Below are positions 1-11,300 of a stretch of DNA of 64,000 nt, one piece after another; position 1 is the first letter of the stretch, and every line of letters starts with the position of its first letter. The DNA is from Strigops habroptila. Taxonomy: Eukaryota > Chordata > Aves > Psittaciformes > Psittacidae. The stretch is taken from assembly GCF_004027225.2 (NCBI RefSeq), contig NC_044288.2, positions 4,246,719 to 4,310,718 on the forward strand, in the 5' to 3' direction. The notes beneath the pieces are model-generated. The model ran no database searches and was not told the DNA's origin. It saw only the letters and a list, made by a program, of their open reading frames with translations. The translations under genes were made by a program, and so were the position numbers.

Positions 1-1000
1 CGCACGGCGGGGCGGAGCGGGGCCAGCCTCGGCCCGCGGCCGCGCCGCCCTCCCCCCGCCAGGCCGCAGGGCCCGCCCCCGGGGCCGCTCCCCGGCGCCA
101 GCTCCCGCCGCGGCCGGCCCCCGCCCGCCCCTCCGCGACCTGCGGAGCGAACACGCCGCGACCGGACACCCCCCCCACCACCACCGGCGACGCGCCCGCC
201 CCGCTCTCCTTCGCGGCGCGAACGCCCCGGGCTCGCCTCCGCCAGCGCCGGGCCTACCCGGAGCCCGCGGCTGCCCGCCCCGCCGCTGGGGAGGGGGGAG
301 CCTACGCGGGAGGCCCCCGGTCCCCGGCCGCGGCGCTCTGCGGTCGGCGCGGGGCGGCGGCCCCCGCCGGGGACTCACCGGAGCGGGGCCTGCGCGGCGC
401 AGCTCGGGCCCAAGCAGCGACGGCAAATGGCGCGCGCTCCTCCTTCTCCTCATGGACGGCGGCGCGACCCCGGCAACACGCGGGGTTTCCCGGAACTGTT
501 TCCAGGGACCACTGCTTCACCCACTCAGCAGCTCACGCCTTAGACGAGCACCAGGAGGAGCCAATGGGAAGAAGGAGGCGGGACGCGCGGGTCCTACCGG
601 TGACCAATGAGCCGGGAAGGCGCCGTAACCAATCGCGCGGCGCCTTCAGCCCGGCGCGCCGGTAGGGCCGGGGCTGGGGGGATTTAAAGGGGCAGCGCCG
701 CCCGCGGGGCTCTGAACAAAGGGAGCGTGAGGAGCGCGCAGGGGCCGCCCCCGACCCGCCTCTGCCGTGCGGAGCAGCGCGGGCACCGCCCCTGCGGCCG
801 GGCGGAGCCGGGCACGGAGCCTGCGGCAGCGGCGGCGCACCCAGGACTGGCTCCCCCCGGCAGCCCCTGGGGTTAACCCTGGCCTCTCCCGGGAGCTGCC
901 TCCGGTCCCGCGGGAGGCGTTGTGGCTGCTGCGGGAGCCGCGTCGTGCTGGAAGCGAGCGAGGCCGGTTGCGGTTGGCTTCCAGAGCTGGAGGGAGCGGC
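1..1000. promoter_or_regulatory. CpG island and probable divergent promoter at left edge
   Basis: The stretch is very rich in G+C and CpG. Three CCAAT boxes on the plus strand lie at 561-565, 604-608 and 629-633, and a TATA-like ATTTAAA lies at 682-688, so a plus-strand start near 710 is plausible. On the minus strand a good splice donor (CCG then GTGAGT) lies at 378-373, so a first exon could run leftward from about 520-540. Long open frames here are expected from GC-rich DNA and match no family I know. Confidence 0.6.
379..540 (-). other. Possible first exon of a minus-strand gene leaving the window
   Basis: The minus strand reads into a consensus donor with its GT at 378/377, inside a CpG island and just downstream of the CCAAT cluster. 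From memory of the human order, SESN2 and then MED18 follow ATP5IF1 in this orientation. The exon does not encode a recognisable sestrin start, so it may be 5' UTR. A 47-codon open frame from 520 (MKQWSLETV...) and another ATG at 454 run into the donor, but neither resembles a protein I know. The gene's identity is inference only. Confidence 0.3.
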
Positions 1001-1677
1001 AAGAGCTGCGGTTCAGACCCCTCAGTGCATCGCTGCCGGTGTGTGAGCGCTCCGCGGCTCACTGCGGGTGCTTCCGTGCCTCGGTGGTTCGGTCGGCGCT
1101 TGGTGCCGCAGCTACACGCATCTGAAGGAAACCGGGTTGTTGGCACCGGCGGGGTTGCATTGCCTTCATCTCCTGGTGTTGCTGCTGCATAACGGGACGG
1201 TCAGCGGATGGGTTGGGGCCGGCTGTATCCCGGAGCCCTGCGTGCAACAGCATCTGCGTGCGGGCGGACGGTCCCTCTCGGGTCTGGTGAAGAGCTACGA
1301 GCAGCAGCTTTCTACTCTGAGAAGGTCCTTCCAGGAGTTTAACCACGAAATGATTCTCCTGAAGACTCTGTGTGTGTCTGTGCAGCTTGCTAAGGATGTG
1401 TTGATGTGTTAATCCATCACTGTTCATGTGGAGCATGGGTAAACTGTGTGTGTGAATGGAAGTGTTCTGATACAGAAGCCGAGGCAAACTCACCTGTGAT
1501 GGAGTGTTCAGTCTGTCTCGCTGGACCTGCCCAGTGGCAGATGTGCTGCTTCGCGTGTGGAATGTGACTTCCTTCTGTGGATTTGGCAGTAGTGACAGCT
1601 CTTCTTTGCTGGATGCGGGGTCTAATCTGGTGTAAAGGAGGTGTAACTGTTCACTTTTTTCCCTGGCAGTGTCCCCT
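1001..1677. other. Intergenic or non-coding transcript region
   Basis: This lies downstream of the plus-strand TATA-like box. No frame resembles a known protein and no clear exon pair is visible. It could be the start of a divergent non-coding transcript. Confidence 0.35.
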
Positions 1678-1880
1678 AGAAGGGACCTTGTTCCAACCCC
1701 TGCCGCGGGCAGGGACACCTTCCACAGAGCAGGTTGCTCCAAGCCCCTGTGTCCAACCTGGCCTTGAACACTGCCAGGGATGGGGCAGCCACAGCTTCTC
1801 TGGGCACCCTGTGCCAGCGCCTCAGCACCCTCACAGGGAAGAGCTTCTGCCTAATGTCTAATCTAAATCTGCCCTCTCTT
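1678..1880 (-). repeat. CR1 LINE 3' fragment
   Basis: Reverse complement of the CR1 3' end. The plus strand shows the diagnostic order: AGGGACCTT, CAGGGACACCTTCC, CAAGCCCCTGTGTCCAACC, TGCCAGGGATGGGGCAGCC, CCTCAGCACC. The left end lacks the terminal octamer repeats. Confidence 0.9.
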
Positions 1881-2707
1881 TGCATAGGACACAGCAGAAA
1901 TAAGTGCCTTGGGTAGAGGCTTGTGTTTACTGCAGCAATAATCACAAGCTTGGGTTTAGCTGAAAAAAGTGCATTTTTCCTGCTGCTGCAGAGGCCAGGC
2001 GGTGTTGGGCCATGATGTATGTGCACAGGATACGGACAGAGGATCAGGGGGTAAGGACGGATGTGCATGTCATTGAAACATAAAGTCCACTCCAAGAAAT
2101 GAAGCTTTTTCTTCATGAATTCAGGCTGTAGGTGGCTGTTGAGGGTTTGGGTGTTGTGACCAGGGTCAGTCCAACCCTGAGGAACAATGACTGACCAGGA
2201 TGCTGGCAGGGAAGAGAGAAGAATCCCTTCTTTTGTGTACCCCTGTGCCTGTGGGATGGAGGGGTGGCTATTCATGTCATCAGCCATTCCAGAGCCATTG
2301 AGGAAACCCAGAACAATAAGCTCCTCTATGGTCTGTTCTCTGAGTTAAGCATCATCCCTGCAGCCTTACCAGTTTGAAACTTCAGATTTTGGTTGCTCTG
2401 CATCAGAATTGCCTGAAAACAGCAGGCACTTTGTAGCTACTGGTTTCCAAAAGACAGTAGAGCCTGCAGGACTGGGGGGGACTTCTAGAAAGGTAAATCA
2501 CAAAGCTGTGAATATAAGCTCCGATCTGTTCCCTTCAGAATATAAAGTCCTGATATTCATTTCAGCTATTCCATACTCCACTGTAGCTGTGATGCCAAGA
2601 AACTGGTCTTCAACGCAGCATCTCACTAGTGACTCCACAGCTTTTGGGGGAAGCCAACCAGCTGAGAGATACAATAGGAAAAAGCTTTTGAAAGGGGTAA
2701 GGATTTG
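1881..2707. other. Intergenic, nothing recognised
   Basis: No coding exon, RNA gene or repeat is recognised. The 203-residue minus frame overlapping 1676-2287 includes the antisense of the CR1 fragment and is not a gene. Confidence 0.5.
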
Positions 2708-2876
2708 GATTTTTAGGTATTATTAGGTATATTTATATTATGATATATAGGTATATATATTATATATTTTATATATAGGTATATATTTTATATAGTTGTT
2801 TATGTATTATTAGGTATATTTGTTATTAGGTATTATGTAGGTATTATTTTTAGGTATTATTAGGTATAAACTAAAT
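2708..2876. repeat. AT-rich imperfect tandem repeat
   Basis: Degenerate units of TAGGTATTAT and TAGGTATAT, with pure TATATA stretches in the middle. It is low-complexity DNA with no coding content. Confidence 0.85.
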
Positions 2877-3562
2877 AATTCAGTAGTATATTCCTTTTCA
2901 TGACACTATTCTTCCCACCAGGCTTCATATTGCCCCGGAGGTGGGGATACAATACTTTTGTCTTGTGTTAGTCAGCCCCAACTAAAAAGAACAAACCCCA
3001 CAGCAACAACTGTACACACAGCCCCGAATACCCCAGCAAAGCCAGGCAGCCTCTCTCCTCCCTGGCTGATCACGCAGATGACATTGCATGGACTTGTTGT
3101 TGGTGCCATCAATTTGCCTGGCAGACAAGACGTACCACAACCTGCAGTGTTCCTCAGGGAGGGTGGCCCAAGAGGAGCAGCTGGTTGGGGATGTAACAGG
3201 TAACAGGTACCAGCCATTCACCACAGCACTCTGCATCAAAAAGTGCCTCTGCCCTTTCAAACAGGGTCCTTCAGCCACTTACCCCCATCCAGCTCCACGG
3301 TGGCACTTTGCTGTGTTACACAGCACATCACAGGAGGTGGATTTACCAGTGGGAGGAACTAAACCTGTTCAGGCACTTGTGCATGTGACAGTGCAGGGCT
3401 GGACGGGGAGGCAGTTTTCTCACCTGCCCATTCTTGTTACACAAAATCCCCTTCATGTCAGTCTTGGTGCAGTAAGGCCACGCACGCATTCCAGTAGGTT
3501 ACCCACTCTATGTTTTAGGATAGATTTCTTACATTAAAATCACAAAAGTGACTGAACTTGCA
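2877..3562. other. Intergenic, nothing recognised
   Basis: Frames of up to 149 codons occur on the plus strand (3088-3537) but show no family motif, splice structure or low-complexity explanation. No gene is called. Confidence 0.5.
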
Positions 3563-3809
3563 TAAACTGCCAGAGGGGAGACTGAGATGGGCTCTTAGGC
3601 AGAAGCTCTTCCCTGTGAGGGTGCTGAGGCGCTGGCACAGGGTGCCCAGAGAAGCTGTGGCTGCCCCATCCCTGGCAGTGTTCAAGGCCGGGTTGGACAC
3701 AGGGGCTTGGAGCAACCTGCTCTAGTGGAAGGTGTCCCTGCCCGTGGCAGGGGCAGGAACTGGATGAGCTTTAAGGTTCCTTCAGCCCAAACCAGTTGGG
3801 ATTCTATGA
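3563..3809 (+). repeat. CR1 LINE 3' fragment
   Basis: Plus-strand CR1 end, from the CCAGAGGGGAGACTGAGATG block through GGTGCTGAGGCGCTGGCACA and TTCAAGG to the tail GGGATTCTATGAA. Confidence 0.92.
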
Positions 3810-4340
3810 ACCTTAACGCATCCTTCTTTGGAAAGGGATGTAGATAAGGAACATCAAGAACTAGAGAGAAAAAAACCCACCACTGGGCCACTACCTCCAC
3901 GAAAAAGAACATTCAAGTAGAAGTCAGGATCTCATTTGTCTTGCTCGGGAATTCACACCACCACATGTGAAATCACTGTAACTTAGAATGGTTATTTTTC
4001 CCCCCTCAGTTTATGGCACTAAACACTAAGTGTAACAAAAGAACCTTAGACTCTGCAAGCTCAGAGTAGAGCCACCTCCCTTTTATACCCAGTGACAGTC
4101 TTCTTGAGATGAAGTTACTCCAGTGTGAAGGGGTCTCTACACAGGTACCATTTCCCCCCAACTTTTCTTACAGCTTTAACTGTAAAGTTATCACACCAAG
4201 TGTAAGTGGGGACTCCTTTACAATAACTCTAAGGAAAGCAGTTCTGCCCAGGACTGCCTGCTCAGGAGCACAGCATTATTTTGGAAGAATAAATGAAGTT
4301 TAAAACCAAGGCAGTGGATAATTTTTAAATAGTTACCGAA
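3810..4340. other. Intergenic DNA downstream of ATP5IF1
   Basis: Sequence between the CR1 fragment and the ATP5IF1 polyadenylation region. No gene is seen. Confidence 0.5.
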
Positions 4341-4361
4341 CAGAGAAGAGAGACTGAGCAG

Positions 4362-4367
4362 TTTATT
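4362..4367 (-). terminator. ATP5IF1 polyadenylation signal
   Basis: TTTATT on the plus strand is AATAAA on the minus strand. It lies about 120 bases downstream of the ATP5IF1 stop codon, so cleavage is expected near 4340-4350. Confidence 0.8.
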
Positions 4368-4487
4368 TGACATTGTTGCAGGCCACAGTATAATTGGAAT
4401 AATTTGGATAACATTGGCCAAAGCATACAGTCTTCAACGCTGTTTTACACCACAAATCAGCATTGGCCATGTACATTCAGCGTCGGC

Positions 4488-5007
4488 TCAGTTATCGTCT
4501 TTAAGCTTCTTGATCTTATACTTATGACGCTCGATTTCTTTCTGCAGCCGCTCTATCTCTTTTTGGTGGTGATCGATCTCCTCCTCATGGTGTTTCCGCA
4601 GGGCAGAGAGCTGTTCCCTCTCTTTCTCCCTGCAAGGAAAGGCGGCGCAAGCTGCAGCACCCGCACACGGGCGAGGCTGGCGGGGGCCCAGCGCAGCGGA
4701 GAGGGGCAACCCGCGGGCCCCGCTCACCTGAAGTACCGCTCCTCCTCAGCCGCCTGCTTCTTCCCGAAGGCACCACCGGCCTCACGGATGGCGCCGCCGC
4801 CGCCGCCGCCCTTCCCGGCGCCTTTGCCCAGCTCGCCCAGCTGCGGGGGGAGAGCGGCGGTGAGCACCGGGGACACCCCCCGTACACCCACCCCGCCCTC
4901 TCTCCCGCCGTGCCTACCTGGTCAGCGCCCGAGCCCGAGCTCCAGCGCTGCTGCTGCAGCACCAGGGCCCCGCGCAGGCCGCCCCGCGCCGCTGCCGCCG
5001 CCGCCAT
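4488..5007 (-). CDS. ATP5IF1: ATP synthase inhibitory factor 1 (mitochondrial)
   Basis: Three coding exons on the minus strand: 5007-4918, 4840-4728 and 4629-4488, all with GT-AG introns, giving 114 residues (human is about 106). Residues 1 to about 30 form an alanine/arginine-rich mitochondrial presequence. Residues 31-46 are a glycine-rich linker with six consecutive glycines. Residues 47-68 ([22 protein letters not shown]) hold the conserved inhibitory segment. Residues 69-114 form the charged coiled coil, with histidine pairs at 81/82 and 88/89. By family knowledge, IF1 binds F1-ATPase in the matrix and blocks ATP hydrolysis when the membrane potential collapses. The histidines govern the pH-dependent change between active dimers and inactive oligomers. 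The start was chosen because it opens the presequence and is the first ATG. The gene is divergent from DNAJC8, 352 bp apart. Identification is very secure; only the presequence start could be disputed. Confidence 0.96.
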
Positions 5008-5359
5008 CGCCCGCTGCCCTTGGAGCGCCGCACGGACGGGACCCGCCCCCCGCCGCGTCACGGCGGGCGCCTGCGCAGCCGCTACCACCGCCGCCGCCGC
5101 CGCTTTCTCCCTCCCCGGCTGCGGCTCCCGGTCCGCAGCGCACAGAGCGCACCCGGGCGGCGGGAGCTCCCCCCTTCCCCGGGCAGGGCCGGGGCCGCTC
5201 CGTCCCCGCTCCGTCCCCTCAGGACGCGCCGCGGGTCGTGGAGGGGGTGGGTGAGGAGGGCGGGGCCTAATAGCGCTTCGCCGTCGTCACGTGCCGAGGG
5301 CCGCCCGCTGCTTTCCTTTCCCTTACTGGCTTCAGCGCCGTGGTCACGTGGTGCTGGCA
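5008..5359. promoter_or_regulatory. Bidirectional CpG-island promoter of ATP5IF1 and DNAJC8
   Basis: Only 352 bp separate the two start codons. The interval is CpG-dense and has no TATA box. Two TCACGTG E-boxes lie at 5287-5293 and 5344-5350, 57 bp apart and both nearer DNAJC8. CACGTG is the core bound by USF, MYC and MiT/TFE factors. The second box ends 9 bp before the DNAJC8 ATG, so it may lie in its 5' UTR. CpG richness continues to about 5720. Confidence 0.85.
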
Positions 5360-8300
5360 ATGGCGGCGGCGGCGGGGGAGCCCGGGGCGGGCGGCGCGGC
5401 GGAGGAGGCGTTCCTCACCTTCTACAGCGAGGTACGGGCCCCGCAGCGCGCCCCCCGCCGCGCCGCCGCACCGCAGCTCGGCCGGGACGGGCCTCGGCGG
5501 CCGCGGGAGGACATGGGGGGGAAGCGGCCGGTGCCGCCGGGGCCGCGCTCGGCCCGGGCAGGGCGGGTGTTCCCGGCGGAACTGCTCCCGCTCCCCGCCT
5601 CGGGGCAGCCCCGGTGGGGGGTGCGGGAAGGAGCCGAGCGCTCAGCGCCCATGGGAGCCGTCCCGCAGCGGTTCTCCGCCGTGCGCCGCTGCTCGGCCTC
5701 TCTATGGGGACGAGGTGTCACCTGAGTGGGTGCGAGGGGCCCTTCCCCTCAGCCTGGGCTCGTTTGGGCACCGTGTTTGCCGGAGCCCGCCCGCAGGAAC
5801 GCGGTGCCGGTTGGTGGGTGCTTGTTTGTTTAAATAAAGGTGAGCGTTAGATGTTAAATGTATGGTTTGGTTCGGCTTAATGCTGTAAAGTGGACAGAAC
5901 GAAGTAACCTGCCGTCGGAATGAAGTGGGCTTGTGTACGTGCACCGGTATCACTTAAGGTGTTCAGTGGGATATAACCCACTGCAGTGGGTTGGAAGGAG
6001 CAGTGCAGTAGGTTTCCAAGGAATCAGGGTGATAGTGCTGGTGTAGGAGAAAAGTGACGGGAAAAGCGGCAGCTGTAGGAAAAACAGGCAGAAGTGCTTT
6101 TTTACAGTTAAAATATAACGTTAAAAATACTGTTTTGCTGTAAAAATGGCTAAAAAGTGTGCTCTGCTGGTGTGCGAGTGAAATACATGCTTCAGGTGAG
6201 CAAGGGTGTTGGGAATTGTAGTACACAACAGTGGTGACTGAGGTAGTAATCACCCGGGAAAGCAGGTAAGCACTTTGTGATGGTCAGTTAACGTCGGTCT
6301 CTCTTGTTCTCCAGGTAAAGCAGATTGAAAAACGAGACTCAGTTTTAACATCCAAAAACCAAATCGACAGGCTCACCCGACCTGGATCTTCCTATTTCAA
6401 CCTGAACCCTTTTGAGGTTGGTTTGAACGTGTTATCCTCCCTTCTGACTTGGTGTCCCAACTTCCACGTTTCCTGGGTATTTGTTGCAGTAAAAAGGCTG
6501 AACAGAAGGACAGAAAGAGGTTCTCTCAGTGTAGGTCACAGCGCAGAAGGCTTACAGAAGGCAGGAGGATGGTGTGTATGTTTTTCACTGGTTTATGTGA
6601 GGTGCAATCTATACTCTTTTGACACGTTTCCCTCGTGCAACAGCACAGGAAGGTTTGGCAGATCAGTGCTAGGGAGTCTGAATGAGAACGTAGCAGCTAC
6701 AGATGGCACGTTCTGAGCACTCTTGACTCAGCATTTCCAGTTCTGGCTTTTATTTTGGATGCTCACAGGGTAAGAGGAGGAGTCTGGCTGCTCACACTAG
6801 TGAGCAATCTTTGGGGAGTCACTGGAAAACGGGTAATTCCCTTGCACATTACACATTACACACTTTGATTCCAGTTGCAATCAGTGACACAGTCTTCATG
6901 AGTACGAAAGCCTGAGGAAGACAGTAAATAAAACAACCTGGTGTTCATCTGGAGCTGGCTTTCCCTGTAGGAATTCCTCCTTGAGATCATCCTTATCTGC
7001 CCTTTTAAAACCTCAGGTGCTTTTTGTAGTCCCAGTTTACGGCTGGTCAGCCACATCAGTCAGCAGATTCACCCTGACCATGTCCAGTTCTGTGTAGATC
7101 TTAGTACTTGACCTGGGGGGTAAATCAGAAAAGCCATTTAGAAGTAGGCTGTAGCTTTCCTATGAGATTCTTCATGTCATAGCAGCATGTGTCTGCGTTG
7201 AGTAGGCTCACTTCTTGCATAGGGCTTCTCTTCAGCAAGCTAATTCACAACAGAGCTCCAAAACTCTGCCACATCCCTAAAGATCTGAAGACAAGTGAGC
7301 TCATTCATGGAGACCAAACTCTCCTGTCTTCTTTTGAAATGATAAAATTAAGAAGTTCTTACCAAGTTGTATGTTTCCTGCCCAAAGTTTCAGTTATGAA
7401 TGATCTGACAGGATCCCAAAGCCATCGTGTGCTTCAGTTTCTGCCAAACTAAACTTTGCTACAGGACTGGTTGGAGGTTTAGACCAGTTGTGGCTGTTTA
7501 GGGATGGCAGCTGTCTACATGAGACTTGAGTGTGGAAAGGACACTGGCATAGTCAGAGGAGCCTGGCATTGCTAAAAGTGTTGTCCCAAATGTGGTGTCT
7601 CTGGTTTCAAATCTTTCTGGTTTACTAGATGAAAATTCATGGCCCGAAGCAGCTCCCTGATGGGGGGTGTTTTCTGTATGCCAGGAGTGAGGTGTTTAGA
7701 GCTTGCTCTCAGGAATATGAAACATGGGGAGTATCATCAAACTCTTATGGTCTCTTTTAGGTACTGCAGATGGATCCTGAAGCCACAGATGAAGAGATAA
7801 AGAAAAGATTCCGGCAGGTATTTGGCTTTTGCACTTGGAGCCTCTGGAAGGAAACTAGAAGCTCCGTAGAGATTGTGCAGCTGTGCTTGGGGACAAGAAA
7901 GGTGGTGGTAAAGCTGGGTCTGGGTAGAGGAGTAGCCATTGTGGGGAGAAATGCATAAAACAATCTTTGTATCAACAAGAAGAGAGCTGCAGAAGTGTCC
8001 CTGCTCTATTTGCTTTGCCTGTAAAGTGTGTGATGGCGCTATTGCAAACTGATCTGCCCGTGGATAACCAGATTATTGAACTGCAGCTCCAAGAGAAGGT
8101 CAAAATCTCCCAAAAGAGCTGAGAAAAGGTGTTTTTCTCAAACATATGCACTTGGATCCAAAGTGTATTTGCTTTGAGGTTTCTTTAAGAATTTCAGTGG
8201 TCATTTTTGGTGGCTGAGTTACCTGGAACAGGTAGAAACAGGGAGAACGGGATGGAATTGTGTATTGATGAGCTCAAACACCTAAATATGGAATGTGGAA

Positions 8301-11300
8301 CAGCCAACAGGAGGAAAAAGACATTGGCATAGCAAATCATGGAGTAAATCAGCAGCATGCTGCTGTTTAGTACCAGAAGCAAACCTTTTTCCTGTGAACT
8401 AGAAGGTGCCATCTGTAGAGCTCAGGAAGTCATTATTTTGCATTCTTCAGCACTGATGCAATGTCAGTTGCCACACTGTGAGTGGTTTTGAACTAGGGTA
8501 GGTGCAGATAAACTAGAGAGGCCACACAGCAACAGCAAAACTAAGGGGTCTGGAAAACAAAAGCCATATGGGGAAAGTTTGAAAGAACTTCCTCTTTCTG
8601 TAGAAGAAGAAGGTGGTAGAGGATGTGCTTTCCAGGCCGGTTAGGATGCCCTAAGGATTGTAGTGATCAGTGTCCTGCCTCTCTCTCCTGGATAGGGAGT
8701 ACAGGAAGGAGTTTTCTTGCCTTTCAGTAAAGGAGCCTAAGGAAAAACTTACCCGCTCTTTTAAATAGTTTGATATTTGAACAGCCTTGGGGATACTGGA
8801 GACCTTCTTAGGATGCTGATTAAAAGGTTAACTTGGGTTGAGGATGATCTGTGTAGGCTTGTTTTTTCTTAAGACCAAGGATACCAAATTTGGGTGACCA
8901 AGGGGTTCCTACCAGCCCCAGGCACTGCAGCTGAAGCATGTTCATGTCGTTCTGCACATCTCAGAGAGCCTGTTTATTACAAGGATTGTATTTGATTTAG
9001 AAGCTTTTACTGATGCATACCGGTACATGTTATCAGCTGATTTGTCTGTATACAAAGCAATGTGATCCCCTGTGATTCCTTCTATCTCAGACTATTCCCT
9101 CGTCCCACAAAAATCTCTGAAACATTCTCTTTTACAACGATCTCGATAGCAAGATCCTTTCTTTTGCAGTTGTCAATATTGGTGCATCCAGACAAAAACC
9201 AAGATGATGCAGATAGAGCCCAGAAGGCGTTTGAAGGTAGTGCTCTCACCCTTTCCCTGGGCTGCTGTCAGTGGTTGGGCGGCTATTGCTCTGTAGCTGC
9301 TTTCAATGTTTATTAGGGGTGGAGGCCCTACTGAGAGGCAGATTAGAGGCTCTTTAGATGAGGGAGGAGCAGAAGTGTGGGGTGGCATTTCAGCACAAAG
9401 TGTCACTAGGTGGCGATAAGGGCATTGTCAGCTTGCACCGGGGACAACCACGTCCGTGGGTCTTCGAGATTGTGCAAGAGAAACTGTTTATCTGGGCACT
9501 AGATTTTATTCCAAGGCCATATGGCAGAAGTAATGCGGTGGGTTTAGGTGTATGCTTTGCATTGTGCACCTTAAACTTACATAATGCCCTACGACTGAAT
9601 CACTTGGTGGGACTGATGCTTTCACCCTGCTGACTCCAAAGGTGTGTGCCAGTTTCTGTCACTACTGTACCCCAAAATTCATTTGATTAATTGTGATATC
9701 TCATACCTAGATGTAGTTAAACACTCACACACACACACACACAAAACCCCCTCAAAACCTGACCAAACAAGACCCCCCAAATTCTAGGAAGCAAAAGTTT
9801 TAAAGTCAAGAAGTAGCAATCTTGTGGTGCTTTGTGAATGGGGCTACTGGTGCTATTAATGTTGATGCTTTTTGTTAGCTGTAGATAAAGCGTACAAGTT
9901 GCTGCTGGATCAGGAGCAGAAGAAAAGAGCCTTGGATGTGATCCAGGCAGGAAAAGAATATGTGGAACACACTGTAAGTATTCCATAGGAACATCCAGGA
10001 GTGGGGGTGAGTGGTAATCAGTCCTTTCTCATTTGCTTTTTGGTACATTAGGTCATTAAAAGATGAGCTGAGCAAAGCTGTGCAGGTGGCCTCCGAGCTC
10101 TTCCTGGCATGAACAAAACGTGCTTTGTCCAAGACTGCTGTTGAGCTCAGTGCAAGATAATTCAGTGAAATTCAGTACTTGAAATAATTAGGTCAGACCA
10201 CAGGGTCTGACCTACATATGGGAGTTTTTTTCAAGTCTGTGAATGGATGATGCAGTTCAGATGTGTATAGGTGGAAGAAAAGTGGTGACAGCAAGAGACT
10301 GGGAAGTTGGGGGGAAACAACCTATAAGATAAGAAAAGGAGCTTGGACTGCAGTAGCCAAGAAGTTAGTTGAGTGACATGGGTGGACTAAAACACAACAA
10401 GCTTGAGAAAGCAGATGATATGAGAGAAGTCAGATACTCAAAACCAAGGGACACTTCATTCTCTGCTTCTTGTTGTTAGTCTTTTGAATATTACAAAGCA
10501 AAAGAGACTTCCTCCTGGTTTGGATGCTGTGTATTGGATATGAATATATCTTAAAAAAGAACAACAAAACCCAACAAAGGGTTTGGGTTGAATAAATAGT
10601 GTCTAACATAGTATTTTTAATGACTACAGTTCATGTGGTAGTGATCTCATGTGTGTTTATATGGATCTAGTACCAGGAGGTTTTGGTCTGAAATAAAACA
10701 TGGATCCACATCAAGAAATTACTGTCATCCAGAGAGCTTCCCACACAGTGGAGCAGGGATGCAGAACTACTTGGACACAATTCTGTAAGCCCTATAAAAC
10801 CTTTTAGGCTCTTACTTTTGTTCTTGATCTTTAGGTGAAAGAAAAAAAGAAGCAGTTGAAGAAGGATGGAAAACCAGCCACTGTAGAAGAGGATGATCCT
10901 GAAGTTGTAAGTCATTTACTGCTCAGAGAAACTGAGGAGTACAAAATCTGTTTCAATAGTACCATGTGCTGGGTAATACCTGTATATATTAGAAAATAGT
11001 TTAACTGTAGTGTAAAGAGTAAATATATCTTGAGATTATGTAGATCAAAATACCATATTCTTTGGAGCAAGTCGTCATGGCTTGTGTGTCATGCTGTCTT
11101 TTTGTGTTGAATTTCTTGTATTGTGAATGCTGGAACTGTGATGTTCCTGCTGCCAGTATAGAACCCACTGCAGCATGTCTAAATGTGCTGTTAGTGATGT
11201 TTTGCAGTAAGAGCTGTTTTGGCTCTTTTTTCCATATAAAACTTGAGGATAGATGTGCTGTTATGCAACACATCACTTTTCATAAGAAAGGCATGACATA

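Noticed and set aside
767-1192. 141-codon Arg/Ala/Pro-rich frame downstream of the TATA-like box
   Set aside because: The composition is that of a CpG island and it resembles no known protein. The transcript, if real, may be non-coding.
1059-1742. 227-codon minus-strand frame
   Set aside because: It begins inside the antisense of a CR1 fragment and has no recognised domain.
4404-5270. 288-codon plus-strand frame over ATP5IF1
   Set aside because: It is antisense to the three well-supported ATP5IF1 exons, and its Pro/Ala/Ser bias comes from CpG-island sequence.
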